Assembly (NCBI RefSeq): GCF_020215645.1
Contig: NZ_CP084058.1
Location: 3,906,001 to 3,970,000 of the forward strand
Reading direction: 5' to 3'
Origin: Nonomuraea gerenzanensis
GTDB lineage: Bacteria; Actinomycetota; Actinomycetes; Streptosporangiales; Streptosporangiaceae
Length of the DNA stretch: 64,000 nucleotides
In this document: positions 11,980-19,557 of the stretch, piece by piece
Position numbering within the stretch: position 1 is the stretch's first letter
How the letters are laid out: each line of letters begins with the position of its first letter
Notes under the pieces: generated by a model
Databases searched by the model: none
The model's input: the letters and a program-made list of their open reading frames with translations, nothing else
Told to the model about the DNA's origin: nothing
Position numbers and translations under genes: made by a program

Positions 11980-12756
11980 ATGGCAGAAACCACCACCGTG
12001 GCCCTGGTGACCGGGGCGAACAAGGGCATCGGCTACGCCGTCGCCGCGGGGCTCGCCGCCCGCGGCCTGACCGTCCTGCTCGGCTCCCGCGACCGCGCCC
12101 GCGGCGAACAGGCCGCCGCCCGCCTCCGCGCCGAGCTCACCGCCACCGGAACGAACGGGGATCGGCAGGCGCGGGCCGCGGAGCCCGAGGTGCGCGCGAT
12201 CGTCCTGGACGTGACCGACCCCGCCACCATCGAGGCCGCGGCCGCGTCGCTGGACCGCCTGGACGTGCTGGTCAACAACGCCGGCATCGCGGGCCCCATC
12301 GGCCTGACGCCGGGCGGCACCCCGGCCGCCGTGATGCGCGAGGTCTTCGAGACCAACGTCATCGGTGTCCTCATGGTCACCAACGCCCTGCTCCCGCTGC
12401 TGCGCCGCTCACCCGCTCCCCGCGTCGTGAACGTCTCCAGCGGCGTCGGCTCCCTGCACCACCACACCGACCCCGCCCACTACCTGTCGGCCCTCCCGGC
12501 CTCCGCCACGTATCCGCCCTCCAAGACCGCGCTCAACTCGCTCACCGTCCAGTACGCCAAGGAGCTGCGCGAGGACGGCATCCTGGTCAACGCCGCCGCC
12601 CCCGGCGCCTGCGCCACCGACTTCACCAAGGACCTGCCGTTCCCCATCACCCGCACGGCGGCCGACGGGGCGGCCGTCATCATCGAGCTGGCCACGCTGG
12701 GGCCCGACGGCCCGACGGGCGGTTTCTTCGACGAGCACGGCCCCGTGCCCTGGTGA
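11980..12756 (+). CDS. Short-chain dehydrogenase/reductase
   Basis: NAD(P)-dependent oxidoreductase of 258 residues with a Rossmann fold. The cofactor loop VTGANKGIG, LVNNAGIAG, the catalytic Ser in VVNVSSGVG and the Tyr-x3-Lys pair in YPPSKTA are all present. It resembles the plant/actinobacterial carbonyl-reductase-like SDRs that end in a ...GPTGGFFDE segment. The ATG at 11980 is the only good start in this frame. It is divergent from the LysR gene, its probable regulator. Substrate unknown. Confidence 0.93.
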   Translation: MAETTTVALVTGANKGIGYAVAAGLAARGLTVLLGSRDRARGEQAAARLRAELTATGTNGDRQARAAEPEVRAIVLDVTDPATIEAAAASLDRLDVLVNNAGIAGPIGLTPGGTPAAVMREVFETNVIGVLMVTNALLPLLRRSPAPRVVNVSSGVGSLHHHTDPAHYLSALPASATYPPSKTALNSLTVQYAKELREDGILVNAAAPGACATDFTKDLPFPITRTAADGAAVIIELATLGPDGPTGGFFDEHGPVPW

Positions 12757-12819
12757 CCACAATTTCGGTCAAGATTTCGGCCAGCGGTCACGGATTGCGC
12801 TATCGTGCATGCGGAGAGT

Positions 12820-12864
12820 GTCGCGCCCGGGTGCGACAGAGCCGCCCGGCACGGGGCCGGGCGG
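12820..12864 (+). terminator. Two stem-loops after the SDR gene
   Basis: A short stem GTCGC-N8-GCGAC (12820-12837) is followed by a perfect 9-bp stem CCGCCCGGC-N5-GCCGGGCGG (12842-12864). They lie between the SDR gene and the oppositely oriented tRNA and could end transcription in either direction. Confidence 0.45.
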
Positions 12865-12873
12865 TCAGGTGAG

Positions 12874-12947
12874 TGCCCCGGGTGGGATTCGAACCCACAC
12901 TGAATGGATTTTGAGGCCATCGACTCTGCCGATTGGTCTACCGGGGC
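12874..12947 (-). tRNA. tRNA with anticodon CAA (Leu, UUG codon), class I shape
   Basis: 74 nt. Acceptor stem GCCCCGG/CCGGGGC is perfect, the T arm is GTGGG-TTCGAAT-CCCAC, and the discriminator is A with no encoded CCA. The anticodon loop CTCAAAA gives CAA, so leucine by the code. Oddities: the variable loop is only 5 nt (TCAGT) although leucine tRNAs normally have a long variable arm; the D stem keeps only three pairs; and the last anticodon-stem pair is C-U. It may be an atypical or divergent tRNA. A CAA tRNA beside the pdtaR gene is, from memory, also present in other actinobacteria, which argues against simple decay. Confidence 0.8.
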
Positions 12948-12968
12948 GGCAGTTGTCCGGTCTGTGAT

Positions 12969-12989
12969 CTCGCAGCGTAGCGCTGCGAG
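12969..12989. promoter_or_regulatory. Perfect inverted repeat between tRNA and pdtaR
   Basis: CTCGCAGCG-TAG-CGCTGCGAG is a 9-bp arm palindrome in the 90-bp divergent gap. It is enclosed by a second, wider pair GTCCGGT (12955-12961) and ACCGGAC (13013-13019). It could be an operator or a hairpin in the tRNA leader. Confidence 0.5.
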
Positions 12990-13024
12990 TCGCACCGGCG
13001 TGGATCTAATCTACCGGACGTCTG

Positions 13025-13030
13025 TACTCT
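13025..13030 (+). promoter_or_regulatory. -10 element for leaderless pdtaR
   Basis: TACTCT fits the TAnnnT form of an actinomycete -10 box and ends 7 bases before the GTG start, so transcription should begin at or next to the start codon. No ribosome-binding site is present, consistent with a leaderless mRNA. Confidence 0.5.
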
Positions 13031-13037
13031 TCTGCTC

Positions 13038-13622
13038 GTGAGTACGCAGCGGCGAGTAGTGATCGCGGAAGACGAGGCCCTGATCCGCCTCGACCTCAAG
13101 GAGATGCTCCAGGAGGACGGCTACGTCGTCGTGGGCGAGGCCGGTGACGGCGAGCAGGCGATCAGGCTGGCCGCCGAGCTGAAGCCCGACCTCGTCATCC
13201 TCGACGTGAAGATGCCCGTGCTCGACGGCATCTCGGCGGCCGAGCGGATCGTGTCCGAGCGGATCGCCCCCTGCCTCATCCTGACCGCGTTCTCCCAGCG
13301 GGATCTGGTCGAGCGGGCCAGGGACGCGGGCGCGATGGCCTACCTGGTCAAGCCGTTCACCAAGGCCGACCTGGTGCCGGCGATCGAGATGGCGGTCAGC
13401 AGGCACGAGGAGATGGTGGCGCTCGCGGCCGAGGTGTCGAGCCTGTCGGAGCGGCTGGAGACCAGGAAGCTGGTCGAGCGGGCCAAGGGGCAGCTGATGA
13501 CGCTGCACGGCTGGACGGAGCCGCAGGCGTTCCGATGGATCCAGAAGGCGTCGATGGACCGGCGGCTGAGCATGCGCGAGGTTGCCCAGATCGTTATAGA
13601 CGACGCGGCGGAGCGATCCTGA
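13038..13622 (+). CDS. pdtaR: ANTAR-domain response regulator
   Basis: A 194-residue two-component response regulator that acts on RNA rather than DNA. The receiver domain spans residues 5-120 with acidic pocket EDE, phospho-acceptor Asp56 (LVILDVKMP) and conserved Lys in LVKPF. The ANTAR domain (about 130-190: RKLVERAKGQLM, then EPQAFRWIQKASMDRR) binds hairpins in nascent mRNA and prevents termination. The sequence and the neighbouring genes match mycobacterial PdtaR. The partner kinase is not in this window. The GTG start lacks a ribosome-binding site; see the -10 element at 13025. Confidence 0.93.
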   Translation: MSTQRRVVIAEDEALIRLDLKEMLQEDGYVVVGEAGDGEQAIRLAAELKPDLVILDVKMPVLDGISAAERIVSERIAPCLILTAFSQRDLVERARDAGAMAYLVKPFTKADLVPAIEMAVSRHEEMVALAAEVSSLSERLETRKLVERAKGQLMTLHGWTEPQAFRWIQKASMDRRLSMREVAQIVIDDAAERS

Positions 13623-13729
13623 AAAAGCCGTATATCAGGTGATTTAGCCCGGCGGGTTGTGGTGCGGTCACGAGTGGGCATCCAACCGGCTTCGGCCGCT
13701 TACCCCGGGGGGCGTCCCGGCGCGTAACT

Positions 13730-13757
13730 GATGGGCGGACGCAAAGGTCCGCTCATC
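13730..13757 (+). promoter_or_regulatory. Leader hairpin before the first binding-protein gene
   Basis: Eleven paired bases (one G-T) close a 6-base loop, with core GCGGAC-GCAAAG-GTCCGC. It ends just before the GGAG site of the lipoprotein gene at 13777. It could modulate translation, protect the mRNA end or act as an attenuator. Confidence 0.5.
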
Positions 13758-13776
13758 TCGATCGGAGACGCACCCC

Positions 13777-15048
13777 ATGATCCGTAATCTTCGCGCGCCG
13801 CTCGCCGTCACCGCGGCCGTCCTGGCGCTGGCGGCGTGCTCGTCCGGCGGCACGACCGCCGGCACCGTCACCTCAGGCTCCGCCTCCGCGCCGCAGGGCG
13901 ACGGCACGCTGACCCTCGGCACCGTGTTGCCGCAGACCGGCTCGCTGGCCTATCTGGGCCCGCCCATGTTCGGCGGCGTCGACCTGGCGCGCAAGGAGAT
14001 CAACGAGGCCGGCGGGGTGCTCGGCAAGCCCGTCGCCAAGTTCGACACGGACTCGGGGGACACGACCACCAACATCGCCTCCCAGTCGGTGGACAAGCTG
14101 CTGACGCAGAAGGTGGACGCGATCGTCGGGGCGGCGTCCTCGTCGGTGTCGGAGTCGATCATCGACAAGATCACGCGGGCGAAGGTCGTGCAGTTCTCGC
14201 CCGCCAACACCTCCGACAAGTTCACCACGATCAAAGACGACGGCCTCTACTTCCGCACGGCCCCGCCGGACAAGCTGCAGGGGCGGGTCCTGGGTGACCT
14301 GGTGGTCGCCGATGGCAACGACACCATCGGGATCCTGGCCATGCAGGACTCCTACGGTTCCGGCCTGGCCGACCAGGTGACGAAGACGGCCGAGGAGGGC
14401 GGCGGGAAAGTCGTGGAGCGGGTGGACTACGACCCGAAGGCGGCCGACTTCTCCGCCGACGTGGCCAAGATCAAGGCGGCGAACCCGAAGGGCATCGTGC
14501 TCATCGGCTTCGAGGAGACCTCGAAGGTCGTGCAGGAGCTGGTCAAGCAGGGGCTGACCAGCGACAGGCACAAGTGGTACATGGTGGACGGCAACATGTC
14601 GAACACCAACTTCGTCAAGGCCCCGAAGGGCACCTTGGACGGGGTCAAGGGCACGCTGCCGGGGGCCGAGGCGCCCGGGGCGTTCCAGGAGCGGCTGCTG
14701 CAGGTGAACCCGGAGATCACCGAGTACACCTACGCGGCGGAGTCGTACGACGCCGTGACGCTCCTCGCGCTGGCCGCGGAGGCGGCCAAGTCGGACGCGG
14801 GCCCGGCCATCGCGGGCAAGCTGGTGGAGGTGAGCAAGGGCGGCACCAAGTGCACGGGGTTCAAGGAGTGCGTGGACCTGGTGCGGGCCGGCACGGACAT
14901 CGACTACGACGGCGTCAGCGGCCCGGTGGACTTCAACGACGTGGGTGACCCGTCGGTCGCCACGATCGGCGTCTACCAGTACGGCGCGAACAACAAGTTC
15001 AACGCCGCCAAGGCGATCGAATATCGCCGGGGGAACATCGACGGCTGA
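13777..15048 (+). CDS. Branched-chain amino-acid ABC transporter binding lipoprotein 1
   Basis: A 423-residue periplasmic-type type-I binding protein of the LivJ/LivK family. It has a lipoprotein signal with LAAC (Cys21) and a Gly/Ser/Thr spacer. Lobe motifs include LGTVLPQTGSLAYLGPP and EINEAGGVLGKPV, and a Cys pair sits near CTGFKEC. It should capture leucine, isoleucine, valine or related ligands and feed LivHMGF, encoded on the other strand at 19.6-23.6 kb. It is one of three tandem paralogs. GGAG lies 10 bases before the ATG. Closed by a stem-loop at 15066. Confidence 0.95.
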   Translation: MIRNLRAPLAVTAAVLALAACSSGGTTAGTVTSGSASAPQGDGTLTLGTVLPQTGSLAYLGPPMFGGVDLARKEINEAGGVLGKPVAKFDTDSGDTTTNIASQSVDKLLTQKVDAIVGAASSSVSESIIDKITRAKVVQFSPANTSDKFTTIKDDGLYFRTAPPDKLQGRVLGDLVVADGNDTIGILAMQDSYGSGLADQVTKTAEEGGGKVVERVDYDPKAADFSADVAKIKAANPKGIVLIGFEETSKVVQELVKQGLTSDRHKWYMVDGNMSNTNFVKAPKGTLDGVKGTLPGAEAPGAFQERLLQVNPEITEYTYAAESYDAVTLLALAAEAAKSDAGPAIAGKLVEVSKGGTKCTGFKECVDLVRAGTDIDYDGVSGPVDFNDVGDPSVATIGVYQYGANNKFNAAKAIEYRRGNIDG

Positions 15049-15065
15049 TCCACGTCCTCATTCTC

Positions 15066-15094
15066 GCCCTGGCCCGGCTATTTCGGGCCAGGGC
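15066..15094 (+). terminator. Stem-loop after binding protein 1
   Basis: Perfect 11-bp stem GCCCTGGCCCG/CGGGCCAGGGC with a 7-base loop, 17 bases after the stop. It separates the first two binding-protein genes into independent transcripts. The following 15095-15180 stretch is unusually AT-rich for this genome and probably holds the next promoter. Confidence 0.7.
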
Positions 15095-15188
15095 ATCATC
15101 GTTTACGGACGCATCCGTAACTCTCCTGAAACAGTCCATTACTCTGTGTATTTGGGACATTACAATCGAGTATAAAAGTCGGGTAAGA

Positions 15189-15272
15189 ACTCCCCAACCG
15201 TGCTGCGGACAGGCAAGCTGAGCTCGGAAAACCCGGCGGAGGTGATCGTCTCTTCGCCGAGATTGGGGGAGT
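15189..15272 (+). promoter_or_regulatory. Leader pairing that could hide the ribosome-binding site
   Basis: ACTCCCCAA (15189-15197) can pair, with one bulge, with TTGGGGGAGT (15263-15272), which is the ribosome-binding site of the lipoprotein gene at 15280. The bases between contain a small hairpin TCTC-N6-GAGA. Such pairing would block initiation unless resolved; whether anything controls it is unknown. Confidence 0.4.
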
Positions 15273-15279
15273 CTCTTAT

Positions 15280-16590
15280 ATGAACCGCATTGCTCCGATG
15301 GGGCGCCTGCTGGCCGTCGCGGCCGCGGCGAGCCTGGCCCTGACGGCCTGTGGCGGCGGTGGCGACACGGCCGGGCAGTCCGCCTCCACCGCGCCGTCCG
15401 CCGCGACGTCCACGGAAGCCTCCTCGGCGCCCGCGGCGAAGGGCGACGGCACGCTGACCCTCGGCACGGTGCTGCCGCAGACCGGCTCGCTGGCCTTCCT
15501 CGGCCCGCCCGAGTTCGCCGGCGTGGACCAGGCCGTCAAGGAGATCAACGAGGCGGGCGGCGTCCTCGGCAAGCCGGTCACCAAGGTGCACACCGACTCC
15601 GGCGACACCACCACGAACATCGCCTCGCAGTCGGTGGACAAGCTGCTGGCGCAGAAGGCCGACGCCATCATCGGCGCCGCCTCCTCGTCGGTGTCGGAGT
15701 CGATCATCGACAAGATCACGGGCGCGGGGGTCGTGCAGTTCTCGCCGGCCAACACCTCCGACAAGTTCACCACGATCGAGGACAACGGGCTCTACTTCCG
15801 TACGGCGCCGCCGGACAAGCTGCAGGGCCGCGTCCTGGGTGACCTGATCGCGGCCGACGGCAACGACACCGTCGGCATCCTGGCCATGCAGGACTCCTAC
15901 GGCTCCGGCCTGGCCGACCAGATCACCAAGACGGCCGAGGCGGCCGGCGCCAGCGTCGTGGAGCGGGTCGACTACGACCCGAAGGCGGCCGAGTTCTCCG
16001 CCGACGTGGCCAAGATCAAGGCGGCGAACCCGAAGGCCGTGGTGCTGATCGGGTTCGAGGAGGGCGCCAAGGTCGTGGCCGAGCTGGTCAAGCAGGGCCT
16101 GGGCGCCGACAAGGTGAAGTGGTACATGGTGGACGGCAACATGTCGAACACCAACTACCTGAAGATGCCCAAGGGCACGCTCACCGGCGTCAAGGGCACC
16201 ATCCCCGGGGCCGAGGCGCCCGAGGAGTTCAGGGAGAAGCTGCGCAAGCTCGACCCGAAGCTCGACGACTTCACCTACGCCGCCGAGTCCTACGACGCGG
16301 CGAACCTCATCGCGCTGGCCGCCGAGGCCGCCAAGGACGACAGCGGCGCGTCCATCGCGGCCCAGCTGGCCGAGGTGAGCAAGGGCGGCGAGAAGTGCAA
16401 GACCTTCAAGGACTGCGCCGACCTGCTCAAGGCCGGCAAGGACATCGACTACGACGGGATCAGCGGCCCCGTCGAGTTCGACGCCAACGGTGACCCGGCG
16501 GTGGCGACCATCGGCGTCTACCAGTACGGCGACGACAACAAGTACGCCAGCAAGGCGCTGGAGTACCGGACCGGCAAGATCGAGGGCTGA
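15280..16590 (+). CDS. Branched-chain amino-acid ABC transporter binding lipoprotein 2
   Basis: Second paralog, 436 residues, lipobox LTAC (Cys24), then a longer Ala/Ser/Thr linker to residue 50. It is extremely similar to copies 1 and 3, with long identical stretches such as SGDTTTNIASQSVDKLL and VSESIIDKITGAG. Differences cluster in the linker and the last third (KLRKLDPKLDDFTY, EKCKTFKDCADLLKAGK), which may tune ligand choice. Cys pair CKTFKDC retained. It has its own leader with a possible blocked ribosome-binding site and its own terminator. Confidence 0.95.
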   Translation: MNRIAPMGRLLAVAAAASLALTACGGGGDTAGQSASTAPSAATSTEASSAPAAKGDGTLTLGTVLPQTGSLAFLGPPEFAGVDQAVKEINEAGGVLGKPVTKVHTDSGDTTTNIASQSVDKLLAQKADAIIGAASSSVSESIIDKITGAGVVQFSPANTSDKFTTIEDNGLYFRTAPPDKLQGRVLGDLIAADGNDTVGILAMQDSYGSGLADQITKTAEAAGASVVERVDYDPKAAEFSADVAKIKAANPKAVVLIGFEEGAKVVAELVKQGLGADKVKWYMVDGNMSNTNYLKMPKGTLTGVKGTIPGAEAPEEFREKLRKLDPKLDDFTYAAESYDAANLIALAAEAAKDDSGASIAAQLAEVSKGGEKCKTFKDCADLLKAGKDIDYDGISGPVEFDANGDPAVATIGVYQYGDDNKYASKALEYRTGKIEG

Positions 16591-16605
16591 GCCCGCCTGC
16601 CGGAC

Positions 16606-16640
16606 GGAGCCCCTCCCCGCACGCCCGGGGGAGGGGCTCC
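16606..16640. terminator. Bidirectional stem-loop
   Basis: Perfect 13-bp stem starting GGAGCCCCTCCCC with a 9-base loop, between two convergent genes that stop at 16590 and 16647. It would serve both. Confidence 0.7.
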
Positions 16641-16646
16641 CGCGTG

Positions 16647-17558
16647 TCAGGAGCCGAGGCCGCAGGCTCGCTGGGCGTAGCGGATGAAGCGGTCCTGGAG
16701 GGGCTTGGGCATGGTGACGATCACCACGCGCTCCTCGCCGCCGTCCACCGACGCCCGTACGGGGAACAGGAAGGCTTTCTTGGCCTCGGCGAAGGCGTGG
16801 CCGTCGCACCGGGCGGGGCTGAGCGTGAGCGGCACCTCCAGCCGCTGTGCCGCCGCGGCCAGCGTGCCCAGCGGCGTGCCCGGTGACGTGCTCGGCGGCG
16901 TGCCCGGTGACGTGCCCGGCGACGTCGCCTCGGGCGTGACGAGGTAGTGGGTGGTGCCGCCGACGTCGGTGAGCGTCACCGTGCCCTGGCCGCGCCGCGT
17001 GACCACCAGGCTGCCGCGCATGACCCGCTCCCGCTTCGGCCCCGACTCCGTCCACGTGGGGCCGAACTCGATGCTCGCGCTCTGCTTGACGAGGAACTCC
17101 GAGCACTCGTCGCGCAGCAGCCTGGCCAGCAGCGGGTCGGGGTGGGGCACCTCGAAGACCACCTTGCGGGGCTGCTCGGAGCCGGTGCGGACGTGGGCCA
17201 CGACGGTCGCGGGCCGCACCTGGGGCAGGCCCTGGGGCAGGCAGCTGGCGGCGCCGTAGGTGAGGGGCAGGTCCGTACGCTCGGTCTTCTTGATGACGGC
17301 GTCGGCCCGCTGCGGCGGCAACGTTTTGAAGGACGGCGTGACGAGCTGGACGTCAGCGAAATAAACAGGTGTTTCACTAGTATTTCGGACAGCCACTTGA
17401 AGCACGTGCACCGGCTCGTCCGAGCGATATTGGGCCAGTGAGACCGACACTCCGGGCGGTGGTCCGGCGGGCGGCGGAGAGGGCGAGGCGGGCGAGCTGC
17501 AACCGGCGGCGAACGCGACCATCAGCAGGAGAGGCGTTTTGCGCTTCACCTGTCGCAC
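16647..17558 (-). CDS. Uncharacterised secreted lipoprotein
   Basis: About 303 residues. An N-terminal lipoprotein signal with FAAGC (Cys20 from the GTG at 17558) is followed by a Pro/Ser-rich spacer. A beta-rich body contains HVLQVAVRNTSETPVYF, reminiscent of an Ig-like fold. Near residue 215 is a short tandem segment of S/TPGT units. Several Cys residues in the last third could form disulfides. Neither GTG at 17558 nor GTG at 17549 has a clear ribosome-binding site, so the start is uncertain by three codons. It is inserted antisense between two of the binding-protein paralogs; no known family is recognised. Confidence 0.75.
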   Translation of the reverse strand: MRQVKRKTPLLLMVAFAAGCSSPASPSPPPAGPPPGVSVSLAQYRSDEPVHVLQVAVRNTSETPVYFADVQLVTPSFKTLPPQRADAVIKKTERTDLPLTYGAASCLPQGLPQVRPATVVAHVRTGSEQPRKVVFEVPHPDPLLARLLRDECSEFLVKQSASIEFGPTWTESGPKRERVMRGSLVVTRRGQGTVTLTDVGGTTHYLVTPEATSPGTSPGTPPSTSPGTPLGTLAAAAQRLEVPLTLSPARCDGHAFAEAKKAFLFPVRASVDGGEERVVIVTMPKPLQDRFIRYAQRACGLGS

Positions 17559-17737
17559 ATTAAGCGTCCGTGCGCAGCTCTCGTAAGTTGAGGACTGATT
17601 ACGACTCCGCATCCAAGTGCCGACAGTTCTCCAGCGGATCTGGTTCGAGTGTGCAGCAGTTTTGTACGTTTCCGTCATTCGATCGGGAACGCTCGGCGGT
17701 GCTGAGGATCCCGGCCTGGAATCGGAGGAGACACTTC

Positions 17738-19033
17738 ATGATCCGCATTGCTCCCGTGGGACGGGCGCTGGCTGTCGTGGCTGCCACCAGCCTCGCCCTG
17801 ACAGCCTGCGGTGGTGGCGGCGGTGACACCGCCACGCAGGCTTCCCAGAGTGCCGCGCCGGCCTCATCCGCGCCCGCGGCGAAGGGTGACGGCACGCTGA
17901 CCCTCGGCACGCTGCTGCCCCAGACCGGTTCGCTGGCCTTCCTCGGCCCACCCGAGTTCGCGGGGGTCGACCTCGCGCTCAAGGAGATCAACGAGGCCGG
18001 CGGCGTGCTCGGCAAGCCCGTCGCCAAGTTCGACACGGACTCGGGCGACACCACCACCAACATCGCCTCGCAGTCGGTGGACAAGCTGCTGGCGCAGAAG
18101 GCCGACGCCATCATCGGCGCCGCCTCCTCGTCGGTGTCGGAGTCGGTGATCGACAAGATCACGGGTGCCGGCGTGGTGCACTTCTCGCCGGCCAACACCT
18201 CCGACAAGTTCACCACGATCGAGGACAAGGGCCTCTACTTCCGTACGTCCCCTCCGGACAAGCTCCAGGGCCGCGTGCTGGGTGACCTGATCATCGCCGA
18301 CGGCAACGACACCGTCGGCATCATGGCCATGCAGGACTCCTACGGAACCGGTCTGGCCGACCAGGTCCAGAAGACGGTCACCGATGGCGGTGGCGAGGTC
18401 GTCGAGCGCGTCGACTACGACCCCAAGGCCGCCGACTTCTCCGCCGACGTGGCCAAGCTCAAGGCGAAGAACCCCAAGGGCATCGTCCTGATCGGCTTCG
18501 AGGAGACCGCCAAGGTCGTGCAGGAGCTGGTCAAGCAGGGCATGCCGGCCGACAAGCACAAGTGGTACATGGTGGACGGCAACACGTCGAACACCAACTA
18601 CGTCAAGATGCCCAAGGGCACGCTGACCGGCGTCAAGGGTACGATTCCCGGCGCCGCGGCTCCGGAGGAGTTCCAGAAGAAGCTCACTGCGGTCGACCCC
18701 GACCTTGAGGACTTCAGCTATGCTCCCGAGTCCTACGACGCGGCGAACCTGATCGCGCTGGCCGCCGAGGCCGCCAAGAGCGACGCGGGCGTCGACATCG
18801 CGGCCAAGCTGATGGAAGTCAGCAAGGGCGGCACGAAGTGCAAGAGCTTCAAGGAGTGCGTCGACCTGCTGAAGGCCGGTACGGACATCGACTACGACGG
18901 CGTCAGCGGCCCGGTCGAGTTCGACGAGGCCGGTGACCCGGCCGTCGCCACCATCGGCATCTACCAGTACGGCGACGACAACAAGTACGCCCCCAAGGCG
19001 CTGGAGTACCGCACCGGCAACATCGCCGGCTGA
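17738..19033 (+). CDS. Branched-chain amino-acid ABC transporter binding lipoprotein 3
   Basis: Third paralog, 431 residues, lipobox LTAC (Cys24), Ser/Ala linker, then the same type-I binding fold (GTLLPQTGSLAFLGPP, EINEAGGVLGKPVAKF). Slight changes occur at likely ligand or hinge positions, such as VVHFSPANTS against VVQFSPANTS in copies 1 and 2. Cys pair CKSFKEC retained. The ATG at 17738 follows GGAGGAG. Its leader is about 180 bases and relatively AT-rich. It is the copy nearest to livF, from which it is separated by a convergent lipoprotein gene. Confidence 0.95.
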   Translation: MIRIAPVGRALAVVAATSLALTACGGGGGDTATQASQSAAPASSAPAAKGDGTLTLGTLLPQTGSLAFLGPPEFAGVDLALKEINEAGGVLGKPVAKFDTDSGDTTTNIASQSVDKLLAQKADAIIGAASSSVSESVIDKITGAGVVHFSPANTSDKFTTIEDKGLYFRTSPPDKLQGRVLGDLIIADGNDTVGIMAMQDSYGTGLADQVQKTVTDGGGEVVERVDYDPKAADFSADVAKLKAKNPKGIVLIGFEETAKVVQELVKQGMPADKHKWYMVDGNTSNTNYVKMPKGTLTGVKGTIPGAAAPEEFQKKLTAVDPDLEDFSYAPESYDAANLIALAAEAAKSDAGVDIAAKLMEVSKGGTKCKSFKECVDLLKAGTDIDYDGVSGPVEFDEAGDPAVATIGIYQYGDDNKYAPKALEYRTGNIAG

Positions 19034-19058
19034 TCAAGCACCACCCAGGCACCACCTC

Positions 19059-19089
19059 GAAGGGCCCGGCCGTCTCGGCCGGGCCCTTC
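19059..19089. terminator. Stem-loop between convergent genes
   Basis: Perfect 14-bp stem starting GAAGGGCCCGGCCG with a 3-base loop, immediately after binding protein 3 and before the end of the minus-strand lipoprotein gene. Confidence 0.75.
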
Positions 19090-19092
19090 CCG

Positions 19093-19506
19093 CTATCCGC
19101 CGCATTCCGCCACGATCCGGTCGGCGGCGGCGCGGTACTGCTTCAGCAGCGCCACCTGCCGCTCCCTGGGCACGCCGCTCTTCGACAGGGCCGCGGTGGT
19201 GCTCTTCACGGTCTCGGCGGCGTCCCGCAGCGAGCCGGGCAGCCGGTCGCCGAACTCCCTCGTGATGCCGTTGGCCTCGGCCAGGCGGCCGAGGACGGCG
19301 TCCTCGAAGTTCTGCCGCTCCTCCTGGCCCTTCGGCTCCAGCATGAGGCCGGCGTACCCCAGGGCGGAGACCACGCGGTCGCAGGGGCTGTCGGTGGGGT
19401 CGCCGCCGGTGCTGTACTTCTGCGAGGAGGAGGCGCCCTCCTGGCAGCCGACGAGCAGGGCGGGCAGGATGAGCGCTACTGTCGCTAATCGTTTCACACC
19501 GGACAT
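19093..19506 (-). CDS. Small uncharacterised lipoprotein
   Basis: 137 residues: lipoprotein signal with LLVGC (Cys21), a short polar linker, then a mostly helical body of about 95 residues (VVSALGYAGLMLEPKGQEER and onward) with Cys42 near its start and a second Cys three residues from the end. No family is recognised. Its ATG at 19506 sits two bases after the T-run of the livF terminator and has no ribosome-binding site; a GTG three codons later is an alternative. It lies between binding protein 3 and livF, so a role as an accessory of the amino-acid transporter is possible but unproven. Confidence 0.65.
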   Translation of the reverse strand: MSGVKRLATVALILPALLVGCQEGASSSQKYSTGGDPTDSPCDRVVSALGYAGLMLEPKGQEERQNFEDAVLGRLAEANGITREFGDRLPGSLRDAAETVKSTTAALSKSGVPRERQVALLKQYRAAADRIVAECGG

Positions 19507-19507
19507 T

Positions 19508-19550
19508 AAAAAACGGAGAAGGGGCCCGGGGGAGTCCCTTCTCCGTTTTT
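19508..19550. terminator. Intrinsic terminator of the liv operon
   Basis: 10-bp GC stem CGGAGAAGGG/CCCTTCTCCG extended by an A/T stem, giving a T-run on both strands (AAAAAA at 19508-19513, TTTTT at 19546-19550). This is a classic rho-independent terminator just after livF, and the clearest one in the window. Confidence 0.88.
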
Positions 19551-19557
19551 AGCCGGA

